This document shows, piece by piece, positions 21,033 to 29,406 of a DNA stretch of 64,000 nucleotides; within the stretch, counting starts at the first letter, position 1; every line of letters begins with the position of its first letter. A program made the translations under genes and the position numbers. Under the pieces are notes generated by a model. It made no database searches. It was not told the origin of the DNA and saw only the letters and a list, made by a program, of their open reading frames with translations. This DNA comes from Leptospirales bacterium (GTDB taxonomy: Bacteria; Spirochaetota; Leptospiria; Leptospirales; Leptonemataceae), in assembly GCA_016788865.1 (NCBI GenBank), contig JAEUSB010000037.1, positions 1 to 64,000 of the forward strand, read 5' to 3'.

Positions 21033-23135
21033 CTACACTGCTGCTTTGGCCATAATCTCCTGCGCCACGCTGTTTGGCACTTCTTCGTAGTGCTTGAACT
21101 GCATGGTGTAAGCTGCACGTCCCTGAGTTGCACTGCGCAAATCAGTCGCGTATCCAAACATTTCTGCCAGTGGCACGTCCGCCTGGACAACACGCGCGTT
21201 TCCACGCTGCTCCATGGCATTGATGCGGCCGCGACGACGGTTCAAGTCACCCACAACCTCACCCATATAGTCTTCCGGTGTTACCACCTCGACACTCATA
21301 ATAGGCTCAAGCAGAACTGGTTTTGCCTTGCGGCATGCATCTTTGAAGCCCATAGATCCTGCGATCTTGAAGGCCATCTCCGATGAATCCACATCATGGA
21401 AGCTTCCATCGAACACTTCGACTTTCACGTCGACCATTGGATAGCCGGCCAGGACACCAGCATTGAGAGCTTCCTGAATCCCTTTGTCAATCGCCGGGAT
21501 GTATTCGCGCGGAATCGCGCCACCGATAACTTTGTTGGCAAACTCGTAGCCTTTTCCGGGCTCGTTTGGCATAACGCGCAGCCAGCAATGACCGTATTGA
21601 CCACGACCACCCGTCTGACGGATATACTTGCCTTCTTCTTCTGCCTTCTGGCGAATTGTTTCGCGGTAAGCAACCTGCGGCTTACCAACGTTGGCCTCGA
21701 CCTTGAATTCACGCTTCATACGATCGACCAGAATCTCAAGGTGGAGTTCACCCATACCCGAGATGATGGTCTGACCGGTTTCGCGGTCTGTCTTAACACG
21801 GAAGGTAGGATCTTCTTCAGAGAGACGCATGAGTGCCATACCCAGCTTTTCCTGGTCGGCCTTTGTGAGCGGCTCGATCGCAAGATCGATTACGGGCTCA
21901 GGGAAGTTCATGCGCTCGAGAATGACTGGATGCTCTTCTTCACAGAGAGTATCGCCCGTAGTTGTGTCCTTCAGACCGACGGCCGCAGCAATGTCCCCGG
22001 CATACGCTTCTTCGATTTCATCCCGCTCGTTTGCGTGCATTTGCAGCAAACGACCAATACGCTCGCGCTTGCCTTTGCTGGCATTGAGAACATACGATCC
22101 TTTCTTGAGGACGCCGGAATAAACACGGAAGTAAGTCAGTTTTCCAACATATGGATCTGACATGATCTTAAATGCCAGAGCCGCAAACGGCTCTTTGTCG
22201 TCAGACTTGCGAACAATTTCGCCTTCGCCATCCACTTCATGACCCGTTACAGAAGCAACGTCCAGAGGAGATGGGAGGAAATCCAGAACCGCGTCGAGCA
22301 TTGGCTGAACGCCTTTGTTCTTGAAGGCGGATCCACAGAGAATTGGGAACATCTTCATTTTGAGAGTTCCAGCACGGATAGCGCGCTTGAGCTCAGGAAC
22401 GGTCAGATCGCCAGACTCCAGATACTTTTCGAGGAGTTCATCATCGCACTCGGCCGCAGACTCCATCAGCTGATGGCGGTACTCTTTGGCCTGCTCTTTG
22501 AATTCGTCAGGAATCTCTTTGTATTCGAATTTGGCACCCAGCTCTTCCCCGTTCCAGATAATGGCACGGTTTTCAACGAGGTCAATAAGGCCGCTGAAGC
22601 CGGCTTCTTTGCCGATTGGAAGTTGAAGGGGAACCCCGTTTGCGCCAAGACGCTCGCGAATGGATTTAACACAGAAAAAGAAGTCTGCGCCCATACGATC
22701 GAGCTTGTTTACAAAACAAATGCGTGGGACTTTATAGCGATCAGCCTGACGCCATACGGTTTCAGTTTGCGGCTCAACACCGGCAACGCCGTCGTATACA
22801 GCAACCGCCCCGTCAAGGACGCGTAGCGATCTTTCAACTTCTACAGTAAAGTCCACGTGACCGGGAGTATCAATGATGTTGATACGATGCGGTTCGCGAT
22901 CTTTATCTGCGCCATTCCAGAAAGTAGTGGTTGCAGCAGAAGTAATCGTGATCCCACGTTCCTTCTCTTGCTCCATCCAGTCCATTTCTGTTGAACCCTC
23001 ATGAACCTCCCCAATCTTGTAGGTACGACCGGTGTAATACAGAATACGTTCTGTAGTTGTGGTCTTACCCGCATCAATGTGGGCCATGATCCCGATGTTA
23101 CGGGTTCTTTGGAGGGATACCTTGCGCGCTGCCAT
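21033..23135 (-). CDS. fusA: elongation factor G
   Basis: 700 residues, full five-domain EF-G. GTPase motifs: [45 protein letters not shown] and NKLDRMGAD. Domain IV carries [15 protein letters not shown] and domain V the C-terminal [20 protein letters not shown]. It drives translocation and, with RRF, recycling. Twelve bases after rpsG. Confidence 0.99.
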   Translation of the reverse strand: MAARKVSLQRTRNIGIMAHIDAGKTTTTERILYYTGRTYKIGEVHEGSTEMDWMEQEKERGITITSAATTTFWNGADKDREPHRINIIDTPGHVDFTVEVERSLRVLDGAVAVYDGVAGVEPQTETVWRQADRYKVPRICFVNKLDRMGADFFFCVKSIRERLGANGVPLQLPIGKEAGFSGLIDLVENRAIIWNGEELGAKFEYKEIPDEFKEQAKEYRHQLMESAAECDDELLEKYLESGDLTVPELKRAIRAGTLKMKMFPILCGSAFKNKGVQPMLDAVLDFLPSPLDVASVTGHEVDGEGEIVRKSDDKEPFAALAFKIMSDPYVGKLTYFRVYSGVLKKGSYVLNASKGKRERIGRLLQMHANERDEIEEAYAGDIAAAVGLKDTTTGDTLCEEEHPVILERMNFPEPVIDLAIEPLTKADQEKLGMALMRLSEEDPTFRVKTDRETGQTIISGMGELHLEILVDRMKREFKVEANVGKPQVAYRETIRQKAEEEGKYIRQTGGRGQYGHCWLRVMPNEPGKGYEFANKVIGGAIPREYIPAIDKGIQEALNAGVLAGYPMVDVKVEVFDGSFHDVDSSEMAFKIAGSMGFKDACRKAKPVLLEPIMSVEVVTPEDYMGEVVGDLNRRRGRINAMEQRGNARVVQADVPLAEMFGYATDLRSATQGRAAYTMQFKHYEEVPNSVAQEIMAKAAV

Positions 23136-23147
23136 ATTATTCCTTTG

Positions 23148-23621
23148 TTACCATCTGTAATGACTGAATGCTTTGTTAGCCTCAGCCATCCGACGTGTTT
23201 CGTCTCTTTTCTTAACTGCACCGCCGGTGCTCTTGAGAGCATCGAGCAGTTCATGCGCAAGCTTCTGCGCCATTGAATGATCCTTTCTTGCACGAGCGTT
23301 CTGAACGATCCAGCGAACTGCCAGTGTGCGCATGCGCTCTGGACGAACCTCAACTGGAACCTGGTATGTTACCCCGCCCACGCGACGTGAACGAACTTCC
23401 AGCTCAGGTTTTACATTCCCAACAGCTTCACGGAAAACCTCGAGCGGCTCGCGCCCTGTTTTCTCTTTGAGAATGTCCATAGCACCATAGAATACAGTTT
23501 CTGCTGTAGACTTCTTTCCATCTACCATCATGTAGTTGATAAAGCGTGCGATTTCCTCGTCATTGAAGACAGGATCCGGAGCGACGAAGCGCTTATGCGA
23601 TACACCAGTTCTGCGTGACAT
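23148..23621 (-). CDS. rpsG: 30S ribosomal protein S7
   Basis: 157 residues: [20 protein letters not shown] at the start, [20 protein letters not shown], and [21 protein letters not shown]7 organises the 30S head and E site and in enterobacteria represses the str operon. Fifteen bases after rpsL. Confidence 0.98.
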   Translation of the reverse strand: MSRRTGVSHKRFVAPDPVFNDEEIARFINYMMVDGKKSTAETVFYGAMDILKEKTGREPLEVFREAVGNVKPELEVRSRRVGGVTYQVPVEVRPERMRTLAVRWIVQNARARKDHSMAQKLAHELLDALKSTGGAVKKRDETRRMAEANKAFSHYRW

Positions 23622-23636
23622 ATACTATAGCCTCTC

Positions 23637-24011
23637 TTATGCCTTAGGTCTCTTCGCCCCATACTTGGAGCGACCCTGACGGCGCTTCTCTACTCCCAGA
23701 GTATCAAGCGCGCCGCGAATAATATGATAACGAACACCCGGAAGATCTTTTACCCTTCCGCCACGAACGAGCACAACGTTGTGCTCTTGAAGGTTGTGAC
23801 CTTCGCCGGGAATGTATGCCGTGATCTCAATTCCAGTTGTGAGCCGCACACGAGCAACTTTGCGAAGCGCAGAGTTTGGCTTTTTAGGTGTGAAGGTCAT
23901 TACACGAGTACACACACCGCGCCTTTGAGGCGAGCTGTTCAATGCCGGAGATTTAGTCCGGTTCTTCTGCTCTTTGCGGCCGTGGCGAATCAATTGACTG
24001 ATCGTTGGCAA
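23637..24011 (-). CDS. rpsL: 30S ribosomal protein S12, TTG start
   Basis: 124 residues: N-terminal [16 protein letters not shown], the decoding loop [15 protein letters not shown] with the Lys pair linked to streptomycin action, and [20 protein letters not shown]. The start is TTG at 24011: AGGGAG stands 6 bases upstream and the family normally begins M-P-T-I-S at exactly this point. A longer frame to 24152 begins at GTG but adds unrelated residues. It is the first gene of the 33-gene str-S10-spc-alpha operon. Confidence 0.96.
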   Translation of the reverse strand: MPTISQLIRHGRKEQKNRTKSPALNSSPQRRGVCTRVMTFTPKKPNSALRKVARVRLTTGIEITAYIPGEGHNLQEHNVVLVRGGRVKDLPGVRYHIIRGALDTLGVEKRRQGRSKYGAKRPKA

Positions 24012-24285
24012 AATAAACTCCCTGCCGGTTATAACCGAAAAATTCAGCGTTTTTCTAAAGGACTCCCAACTTGCGAGCTCCATCCTGTGGAACGCAGTTT
24101 TGGTTCGTCGTTTGCGGATCAAAATCGACCGCGGGGCCTTAGCCCGAAACACGCATCGCCATAAATTTCAGGGGCAGTCCGACTGACAATCGGTTTCCAC
24201 GTCCAGGTTCAAAAATGCATCCGCATATCGGCTGATTATGTCTCGTCCCGTTCTTCCCGGTCTTGCTTCCGACAAACCGGGCAGA
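24012..24285. promoter_or_regulatory. leader and promoter region of the ribosomal operon
   Basis: The operon promoter must lie here on the minus strand, but no strong -35/-10 pair is visible. The best weak candidates are TTGTCA with ATTTAT 17 bases later (near 24166-24194) and TTGGGA with TGAATT. A perfect 12-base palindrome CGGTTATAACCG (24026-24037) lies just before the rpsL ribosome site and could be an operator or short hairpin. Confidence 0.35.
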
Positions 24286-24337
24286 TCTCCCCCACCCCCG
24301 AGTGGGTGGTTTCCTATTTGGTGGCGGGCAAAGGCTT
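24286..24337 (+). repeat. dispersed GC-rich hairpin repeat, copy B
   Basis: CCACCC (24292-24297), a 6-base loop, GGGTGG (24304-24309) inside the conserved core GTGGGTGGT, then a distal arm GGTGGCGGG (24320-24328) followed by CAAAGG (24329-24334) and CTTTCC. The 5' arm can pair either with the near GGGTGG or with the distal arm (one bulge). It points toward the PP2C phosphatase gene, whose start is 188 bases after CAAAGG. The 185 bases between hold no gene I can support. Confidence 0.75.
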
Positions 24338-24521
24338 TCCGGGGGCTGGAAGCCGGAGCGCCCGGAGCGTTGGCGTGTGTAGCAGATCCTGGAAATTCGT
24401 CAATCGGGACCTGTCTCACTTGCAAGGTAGAGTACTATGGGGGAATCCCTGCTCGGCTTGGCTGTTTCAGGATGCATCATCCGATTCCCAGGATCAAAAC
24501 TGAACCCTGGCGAAGACCGAA

Positions 24522-25907
24522 TTGCTTTCTGCGGCCATCGGGCCATGTTTGCCGCGAGTGAATGGACAACAAGGATCACTGGTCGAGAAATTCAGACCTC
24601 TCAATACCCTACGGATCGTCCTGTCAGCCTTCCTCGTCTGGTTAGCGTGGAGTCAAACCGCGCCGATCATATTCTTCTACGCAAACATCATTCACTTTGC
24701 CTTCTCAGTGACCTGGATGGCGCTGATCGAGACCGAGGTTTTGATAGAAAAGAACCATCGGTGGTCGGGCTATATTCCGGCAACACTGGACCTTACTGTA
24801 ACGACCATGGCACTGCTGCTTACGGGTGGTCTCGGTTCGCCGCTGATGGCGGGGTATTTCACTCTCACAGCGATCGGAACTACAATCCAGGATCGAATGT
24901 ATGCGCTTTACGTGGCCATCTCGTCATTCTTGCACTACGTTGTTGCCAGCGCACTCGTCCTGGGCGGCTGGCTTCCAACGGTAAACATTTTGCGGCCCGA
25001 CGTTGGTGCCGGGAACTGGTTTGAGTTTGGGATCTTTGCGTTTCTGGTGGGAATTGGATTGGCCAGTGTGCATAGTGTCTGCTGGAACTTTGTGAAGCGT
25101 AACGAGGTTCTGCTTCACAAATCACAGAAACTGCTTGAGACGGTGGCAAGCCAGGAAGGCGAACTACGCATCCGCAACTCCATCATTGAGAAGGATCTCG
25201 ATCTCGCGCGCAATATTCACGTGAGGCTACTGCCCGAAACCCTGCCGAGCATTCCAGGATTGGAATTTGCATCGCTGTATGTCCCTCTGGATAAGGTCGG
25301 CGGTGACCTTTACGAAATCAGACAGGATGGGCGCTATGTGGAACTCATGGTTGCCGATGTAAGCGGTCACGGAGTCTCAAGCGCGTTTCTTGCGACGATC
25401 TTTCGCATCTCCATGGAGCGACTCGATAGGAGAAACCCCGGTAGCTGTCTCGCTGCTGTGAATGAAGTTCTGGTGAGTCGCTCATTTCGTGGCTTCTTTC
25501 TCACTGCTCTACTGGGAATCTTTGACCGCGAAGAGAACACCTTTCGATTTGCGTCGGCAGGGCATCCCGGGCCTGTTCTCGTCAGAGACGGTAACCTTAC
25601 CGAACTCCAGGCAGGTGGAAAACCTATTGGGATCATACCAGGCCTGGAGTATCCGGAAACAACCGTCACCTTGCTCCCGGGCGATCGACTCTTCCTTTTT
25701 ACCGACGGGATCGTTGAGTACCGCTCAACCGAAGGCGACCTGTTTGGCGAAGAACGATTCTTCAATTTGTTGCGCCAGAATCCGCAACAATCGATCTCGG
25801 ATATTCCTGCAGTCCTTATGAGCGCCCTGCGCAGTTTTGGCCAGGATCATTCTGCGGAAGACGATATCACGATGGTGGCAATGGAAATTGGCGGGCCTAC
25901 TCAGTGA
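24522..25907 (+). CDS. membrane-bound PP2C (RsbU/SpoIIE-type) phosphatase
   Basis: 461 residues. The first 200 form about six membrane helices, a short linker with coiled-coil character follows (LHKSQKLLETVASQEGELR), then a PPM/PP2C domain from about 225 to 455. Metal-binding and active-site motifs are complete: LDKVGGDLYE, VADVSGHGVSSAFLA, SAGHPGPVLVRDG, LFLFTDGIVEYRS and AEDDITMVAM. RsbU-type enzymes remove phosphate from an anti-anti-sigma (STAS) protein and so free a sigma factor. The convergent gene downstream encodes a protein with an RsbW-like kinase domain and overlaps this one by 11 bases at the 3' ends, suggesting they act on the same partner. No STAS protein or sigma factor is in the window. 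A GTG at 24558 is an alternative start; neither has a clear ribosome site. Confidence 0.88.
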   Translation: MLSAAIGPCLPRVNGQQGSLVEKFRPLNTLRIVLSAFLVWLAWSQTAPIIFFYANIIHFAFSVTWMALIETEVLIEKNHRWSGYIPATLDLTVTTMALLLTGGLGSPLMAGYFTLTAIGTTIQDRMYALYVAISSFLHYVVASALVLGGWLPTVNILRPDVGAGNWFEFGIFAFLVGIGLASVHSVCWNFVKRNEVLLHKSQKLLETVASQEGELRIRNSIIEKDLDLARNIHVRLLPETLPSIPGLEFASLYVPLDKVGGDLYEIRQDGRYVELMVADVSGHGVSSAFLATIFRISMERLDRRNPGSCLAAVNEVLVSRSFRGFFLTALLGIFDREENTFRFASAGHPGPVLVRDGNLTELQAGGKPIGIIPGLEYPETTVTLLPGDRLFLFTDGIVEYRSTEGDLFGEERFFNLLRQNPQQSISDIPAVLMSALRSFGQDHSAEDDITMVAMEIGGPTQ

Positions 25908-28050
25908 GGCTGTGAAGCCGGGCCCCGGTCAATTTTGCGAGGATCACAGAGTTTCCCTTTTCATTGTATTTAACAACATCAAAGAGAGCGCGCGCCAGTG
26001 CGATTCCGCGGCCATGGGATTCCTGAAGCGAGCGCATGCGCTGCTCTTCACCAGCGCGCATTGCCTCGTGATCAAATCCATGCCCCTCATCAGAAATGCG
26101 GAACCAGACACGCCTTTGATTTAGGGAGAACTCAACGATGACCCGCCTGCTCTTGTAAGGCTCCACCTTCTGACGATCGCGGATCAGTTGCATGTATGTT
26201 CCGTCACGTTGGGCTTCTGTCTTCTCTGCGTATGTGATTTCGAGATTTCCGTGCTCTATGGCATTCATCAGCATTTCACGCAAAACCAGCGTAATCTCGT
26301 CGCAGCTGTCGCGATCAAAATATCGAGCGAGACTCCGTGTAATGCGTTGATGCACAAGGTCTGAAAGATTGAGATAGTTTTCGATGGTGTAGCTTCCGTG
26401 CTCTGCTGTGACACATGCAGCCAGCACATCATCCTCATCAAGGGTAGCCTTGGCCAGAATCAATCCGTCTGCAATTCCCTCACCACGTTCGCCGGCCCCG
26501 ATGCGTTCCAGTCGTAAAGCCAAACTCACCGGTTCACCTGTCTTAGAAGAAAAGCGCACGCGCGTCTGTAGAACAGAATTTCCGATTTGTTGCACAGCGT
26601 CGCGGAGACGCATCAGGTCGTATCCCTGAGACTCGCGCACAGCTTCATGAAGTAGCGAGAAAATTGATTTCCCTTTCAGGTCGTCGGGTGAATGGCCGAG
26701 TAGCCTGCGGGAGGCGTGATTCATAGAAAGGATCCTCCCGGAAAGATCAATGGAGAAGATAAGATCGGAAGTGTCCTCCACTAGCACGCGGTATTTCTTT
26801 TCTGATGTCGAGATCAATTCATGCGCGAGGGCGATTTCGCGTAGATTCTTCTCCAAGGATTTTTTCAGCGTGTTAATTCGATCAGAGAGGGCAAGGGACA
26901 AAAGAATCATCTCCACAACAATGCCGAGCTGAACACCGTGTTGAATCCAGAAGTGATGCGGAATTACTCCCCAGATACGTAGTGAGTTAGCCGACGCTCC
27001 CAGGGTAAACAATGCGATGGCGAGGACGTAGAATCGCGCCGGTTTAAACCCTCGCCTCCAGACAATCCACCCCGACACGAGCATAGCAATTACGGAGAGG
27101 ATCGCAAGACCCGCAATAATATATAGCGTCGAAGCGAGTTGCAAAAATGGCATGACACTCGCAGCCGCCGCGAAAGCGGCCAGCAGGGCAAGGCCGATAT
27201 GTATCCGGTCCATTGCAGGCGCATGCGAACGCGTCTTTAAGAAACTGCGCGCAAACCAGTTCATGGCAGCCCCGAACAAGCAGACAAACACTGCTACACT
27301 CCGGACCAACCAGTACTCGCCCACCCAGGGCATCAGAACAATGTGGAATCCTTGAAATGCCGCCGAATAGCAGATTGCCATCAGCGCATAGATTACGTAA
27401 ACGCCGTACGGAGTTTCTCGGGTAGAAAGGAACATGAGAAAGTTGTAAAGGGCAATGGCACCCACCGCTCCAAAAAACAGACCGAAGACGAGGGTTTCGC
27501 CGGTCCGGAACTCGTTGAAGATTCGCGCATCCCACAGGATGAGCGGCATGCGAGACAGCTGCTCGTTCTGCATTCGCAATAGAATGCGCGTGTCGCCCGG
27601 TGGCAGCTCCAGTTCCGCAGCTGGCCTTCTGTGGCGAATCACGTCTGGATTGCCGCGTGCATTCAAACTCAGATCGTGCGATTCTACAGTGGAAGCCGCC
27701 CAATCGAGGCTGGCACCTTCCCTGTTTAGTTTGTACAGGAGCAGCCGCGAGATGGCCGCGTCCGCCATCAGCACGATGCGACGCGACGCAGTCGTGCGCA
27801 GCGACAGCCTGAACCAGTACGCATTCGTCGTGAAGCCAAAGTCCAGCTCACCTTCGGGCTTTTTCCAACCGTCGCTCATATAGATATCGCGCGGGGATTT
27901 TCCAACCATGTCAGGTGTTTCGGGTTTGAACTCGATCCAGTCCAGGAGTTTGAATCCATTTGCGCTTTCTGGAACTGTGAGGGGCTGGGCTAACAAGGGA
28001 GCGAGGTAGAGAAACCAAAAGGAAACCAGGGCAAGTTGCTTCAGTTGCAT
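25897..28050 (-). CDS. 7TM-DISM sensor with PAS and RsbW-like ATPase domains
   Basis: 717 residues. Order: signal peptide (1-21), extracytoplasmic 7TMR-DISMED2-like beta domain (about 30-170), seven membrane helices of the 7TM-DISM family (about 180-400, ending LGIVVEMILLSLALSDRI), coiled coil, PAS domain (about 420-520; VLVEDTSDLIFSIDLSGRIL) and a C-terminal HATPase_c domain of the anti-sigma kinase kind (N box EMLMNAIEHGN, G1 ISDEGHGFD, G2 SHGRGIALA). There is no HisKA dimerisation domain with a phosphorylatable His, so this is an RsbW/SpoIIAB-like serine kinase rather than a two-component kinase. It may bind an outside ligand and phosphorylate an anti-anti-sigma protein that the convergent PP2C enzyme dephosphorylates. 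The 3' ends overlap by 11 bases. Confidence 0.88.
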   Translation of the reverse strand: MQLKQLALVSFWFLYLAPLLAQPLTVPESANGFKLLDWIEFKPETPDMVGKSPRDIYMSDGWKKPEGELDFGFTTNAYWFRLSLRTTASRRIVLMADAAISRLLLYKLNREGASLDWAASTVESHDLSLNARGNPDVIRHRRPAAELELPPGDTRILLRMQNEQLSRMPLILWDARIFNEFRTGETLVFGLFFGAVGAIALYNFLMFLSTRETPYGVYVIYALMAICYSAAFQGFHIVLMPWVGEYWLVRSVAVFVCLFGAAMNWFARSFLKTRSHAPAMDRIHIGLALLAAFAAAASVMPFLQLASTLYIIAGLAILSVIAMLVSGWIVWRRGFKPARFYVLAIALFTLGASANSLRIWGVIPHHFWIQHGVQLGIVVEMILLSLALSDRINTLKKSLEKNLREIALAHELISTSEKKYRVLVEDTSDLIFSIDLSGRILSMNHASRRLLGHSPDDLKGKSIFSLLHEAVRESQGYDLMRLRDAVQQIGNSVLQTRVRFSSKTGEPVSLALRLERIGAGERGEGIADGLILAKATLDEDDVLAACVTAEHGSYTIENYLNLSDLVHQRITRSLARYFDRDSCDEITLVLREMLMNAIEHGNLEITYAEKTEAQRDGTYMQLIRDRQKVEPYKSRRVIVEFSLNQRRVWFRISDEGHGFDHEAMRAGEEQRMRSLQESHGRGIALARALFDVVKYNEKGNSVILAKLTGARLHSLTE

Positions 28051-28137
28051 TCGGTTCTTACAGGTTCACAAGCCAATTGCGGAAGACCTGCTGACCTTCA
28101 ATACTCCGCCACTGGAGCAAAGACAACTCAAAAATAC

Positions 28138-28168
28138 CAAAAAGGCCGGCACTCGGAGGAGTGCCGGC
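28138..28168 (-). terminator. intrinsic terminator after the hsp20 pair
   Basis: On the minus strand GCCGGCACTC pairs perfectly with GAGTGCCGGC around a 4-base loop and is followed by CTTTTT. It begins 10 bases after the hsp20 stop. Confidence 0.95.
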
Positions 28169-28177
28169 TCGTAGGAT

Positions 28178-28576
28178 TTAGTTGATTTCTATCTTTCTGG
28201 GTTTTGCGGCTTCTGCTCGAGGAAGCACAATGGTCAAGATGCCACTTTCCATCGAGGCAGTAATTTTATCGGAAGCAATGGCATCGCTGACTTCGAATCG
28301 CCGGGAGTAATGCCCCACGCCATACTCTGTATAGAGCGGCACGTAGCCATCGTAGCGCTTTGGATCGATTTTGCCGTCGATTTCCAGAACACCCTTCTCC
28401 AGCGAAATCGAAACCTGGTCTTTGGCCACGCCAGGGACTTCAAGCTCCAGGGTGATCGCTTCGTCATTTTCGTAAATATCCGCCGGTGGAGTATAATAAC
28501 GCGTTTGATGCGTCATGGTCTCCCCTTTCTCTTCCTTTGCTTTGGGCTCAGTAGTCCTTCTTTTGAAAAGTTCCAT
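28178..28576 (-). CDS. Hsp20-family small heat-shock protein (second of pair)
   Basis: 132 residues with an alpha-crystallin domain from about 28 to 120 (YTPPADIYENDEAITLELEV, PGVAKDQVSISLEKGVLEID, and the closing SGILTIVLPRAEAAKPRKIE). The I-x-I/V type motif is seen in ILTIVLP. Such ATP-independent chaperones hold unfolding proteins. The start at 28576 has AAGGAGG with ideal spacing. It follows the first hsp20 gene by 10 bases and ends at a strong terminator. Confidence 0.95.
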   Translation of the reverse strand: MELFKRRTTEPKAKEEKGETMTHQTRYYTPPADIYENDEAITLELEVPGVAKDQVSISLEKGVLEIDGKIDPKRYDGYVPLYTEYGVGHYSRRFEVSDAIASDKITASMESGILTIVLPRAEAAKPRKIEIN

Positions 28577-28586
28577 GGTATCCTCC

Positions 28587-29012
28587 TTATTTTATGCTGA
28601 TTGCCTGGGGCATTTCCTCTTCCGCTTTCGCAAGGTGGATGGACAGTATTCCGTCCGCGTATTCGGCGTTGATCTGGTCAGGCTTTGCCCTAAACGGGAG
28701 GTTGATTCTCCGCGAGAACCTGCCGCTCCTCCGTTCGATTCTGTGAGCCCCTTTTTTGTCTTTAGCAGGAATCTCACCTTCTATGGTAAGAGTCTTGTTC
28801 TGGTAGCTCACTTTGATTTGATCTTTGCCGGTGCCTGGAATCTCGGTCACGACAATGATCTTCTTTCCTTCATTCCCTTCAAAAATATTGATCGGGGGAT
28901 ATGCACCCGTGGCGGAAATGGAATTTCCAAAAAATGGGCTCTCCCAAACAGAATCGAATGCCCGCTGGATATCCATCAAACTCGTCAGTGGGTCTCGGTA
29001 TCTGATTTGCAT
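28587..29012 (-). CDS. Hsp20-family small heat-shock protein (first of pair)
   Basis: From ATG 29012 the product is 141 residues, beginning MQIRYRDPLTSLMDIQRAFD, with an alpha-crystallin domain (YPPINIFEGNEGKKIIVVTE, PGTGKDQIKVSYQNKTLTIE, SGRFSRRINLPFRAKPDQIN, YADGILSIHLAKAEE). The frame is open to 29117, but GGAGG lies 8 bases before the chosen ATG and the extra 35 residues show no homology. Two different Hsp20 proteins made from one transcript often co-assemble. The 5' leader holds a nested inverted repeat. Confidence 0.94.
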   Translation of the reverse strand: MQIRYRDPLTSLMDIQRAFDSVWESPFFGNSISATGAYPPINIFEGNEGKKIIVVTEIPGTGKDQIKVSYQNKTLTIEGEIPAKDKKGAHRIERRSGRFSRRINLPFRAKPDQINAEYADGILSIHLAKAEEEMPQAISIK

Positions 29013-29059
29013 CTTCTTTTCCTCCATTGATTTTTTGGAATTGATGCAAGGTAAGAAGC

Positions 29060-29098
29060 AAATGGCGTACCATTTTCGACTTTGAAAATCGGCCATTT
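29060..29098 (-). promoter_or_regulatory. nested inverted repeat in the hsp20 leader
   Basis: On the minus strand AAATGGC (29098-29092) pairs with GCCATTT (29066-29060), and inside it ATTTTC (29089-29084) pairs with GAAAAT (29077-29072) around six bases. The stem has an asymmetric 2/5 internal loop. It ends 48 bases before the hsp20 start. It could be a protein-binding dyad or an RNA hairpin; it does not directly cover the GGAGG, and it does not match CIRCE. Confidence 0.5.
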
Positions 29099-29359
29099 CT
29101 AGCCCGATTCTGATCAAGTGGACTGACAGGAACGTCAGGCGGAATGTCAGAATGGCACCCGGAAATTGAAATAGCTTTTCGATCGGCAGTCAGGTGGGTA
29201 GATTAGAACTTGGCTGGCCAACTAACGTCAATCGGCACGATACCGGCAGGCACCGCTCCGGTCGCAGTCTCAATCGCATACTGAATCGGTCCAGGACAAG
29301 GTCGGTTTTTCGACACCCGAAAGCAAAAAGGGACTCCGCATTTCTACGAAACCCCCTTC
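29099..29359. other. non-coding stretch between rpoC and hsp20
   Basis: I find no gene here. Two small dyads are visible: CTGAC/GTCAG at 29123-29138, with a further GTCAG at 29146-29150, and TTGGC/GCCAA at 29210-29221. They may be regulator sites for the hsp20 pair. No convincing sigma-70 or heat-shock sigma promoter is recognisable. Confidence 0.3.
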
Positions 29360-29388
29360 AAAGCAAAATGGGGCCGGGTTCCGGCCCT
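29360..29388 (-). terminator. intrinsic terminator after rpoC
   Basis: On the minus strand GGGCCGG pairs with CCGGCCC around a 3-base loop (29371-29387), followed by CATTTTGCTTT. It lies about 20 bases after the rpoC stop and closes the rpl-rpo operon. Confidence 0.9.
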
Positions 29389-29406
29389 TCTGATTTTGTT
29401 TAGCGA

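Noticed and set aside
21396..22160. A 254-residue open frame opposite fusA
   Set aside because: Antisense to EF-G coding sequence with no motif or ribosome site.
28310..28600. Plus-strand frame opposite hsp20
   Set aside because: Antisense to an alpha-crystallin gene with strong ribosome site and terminator; no independent support.
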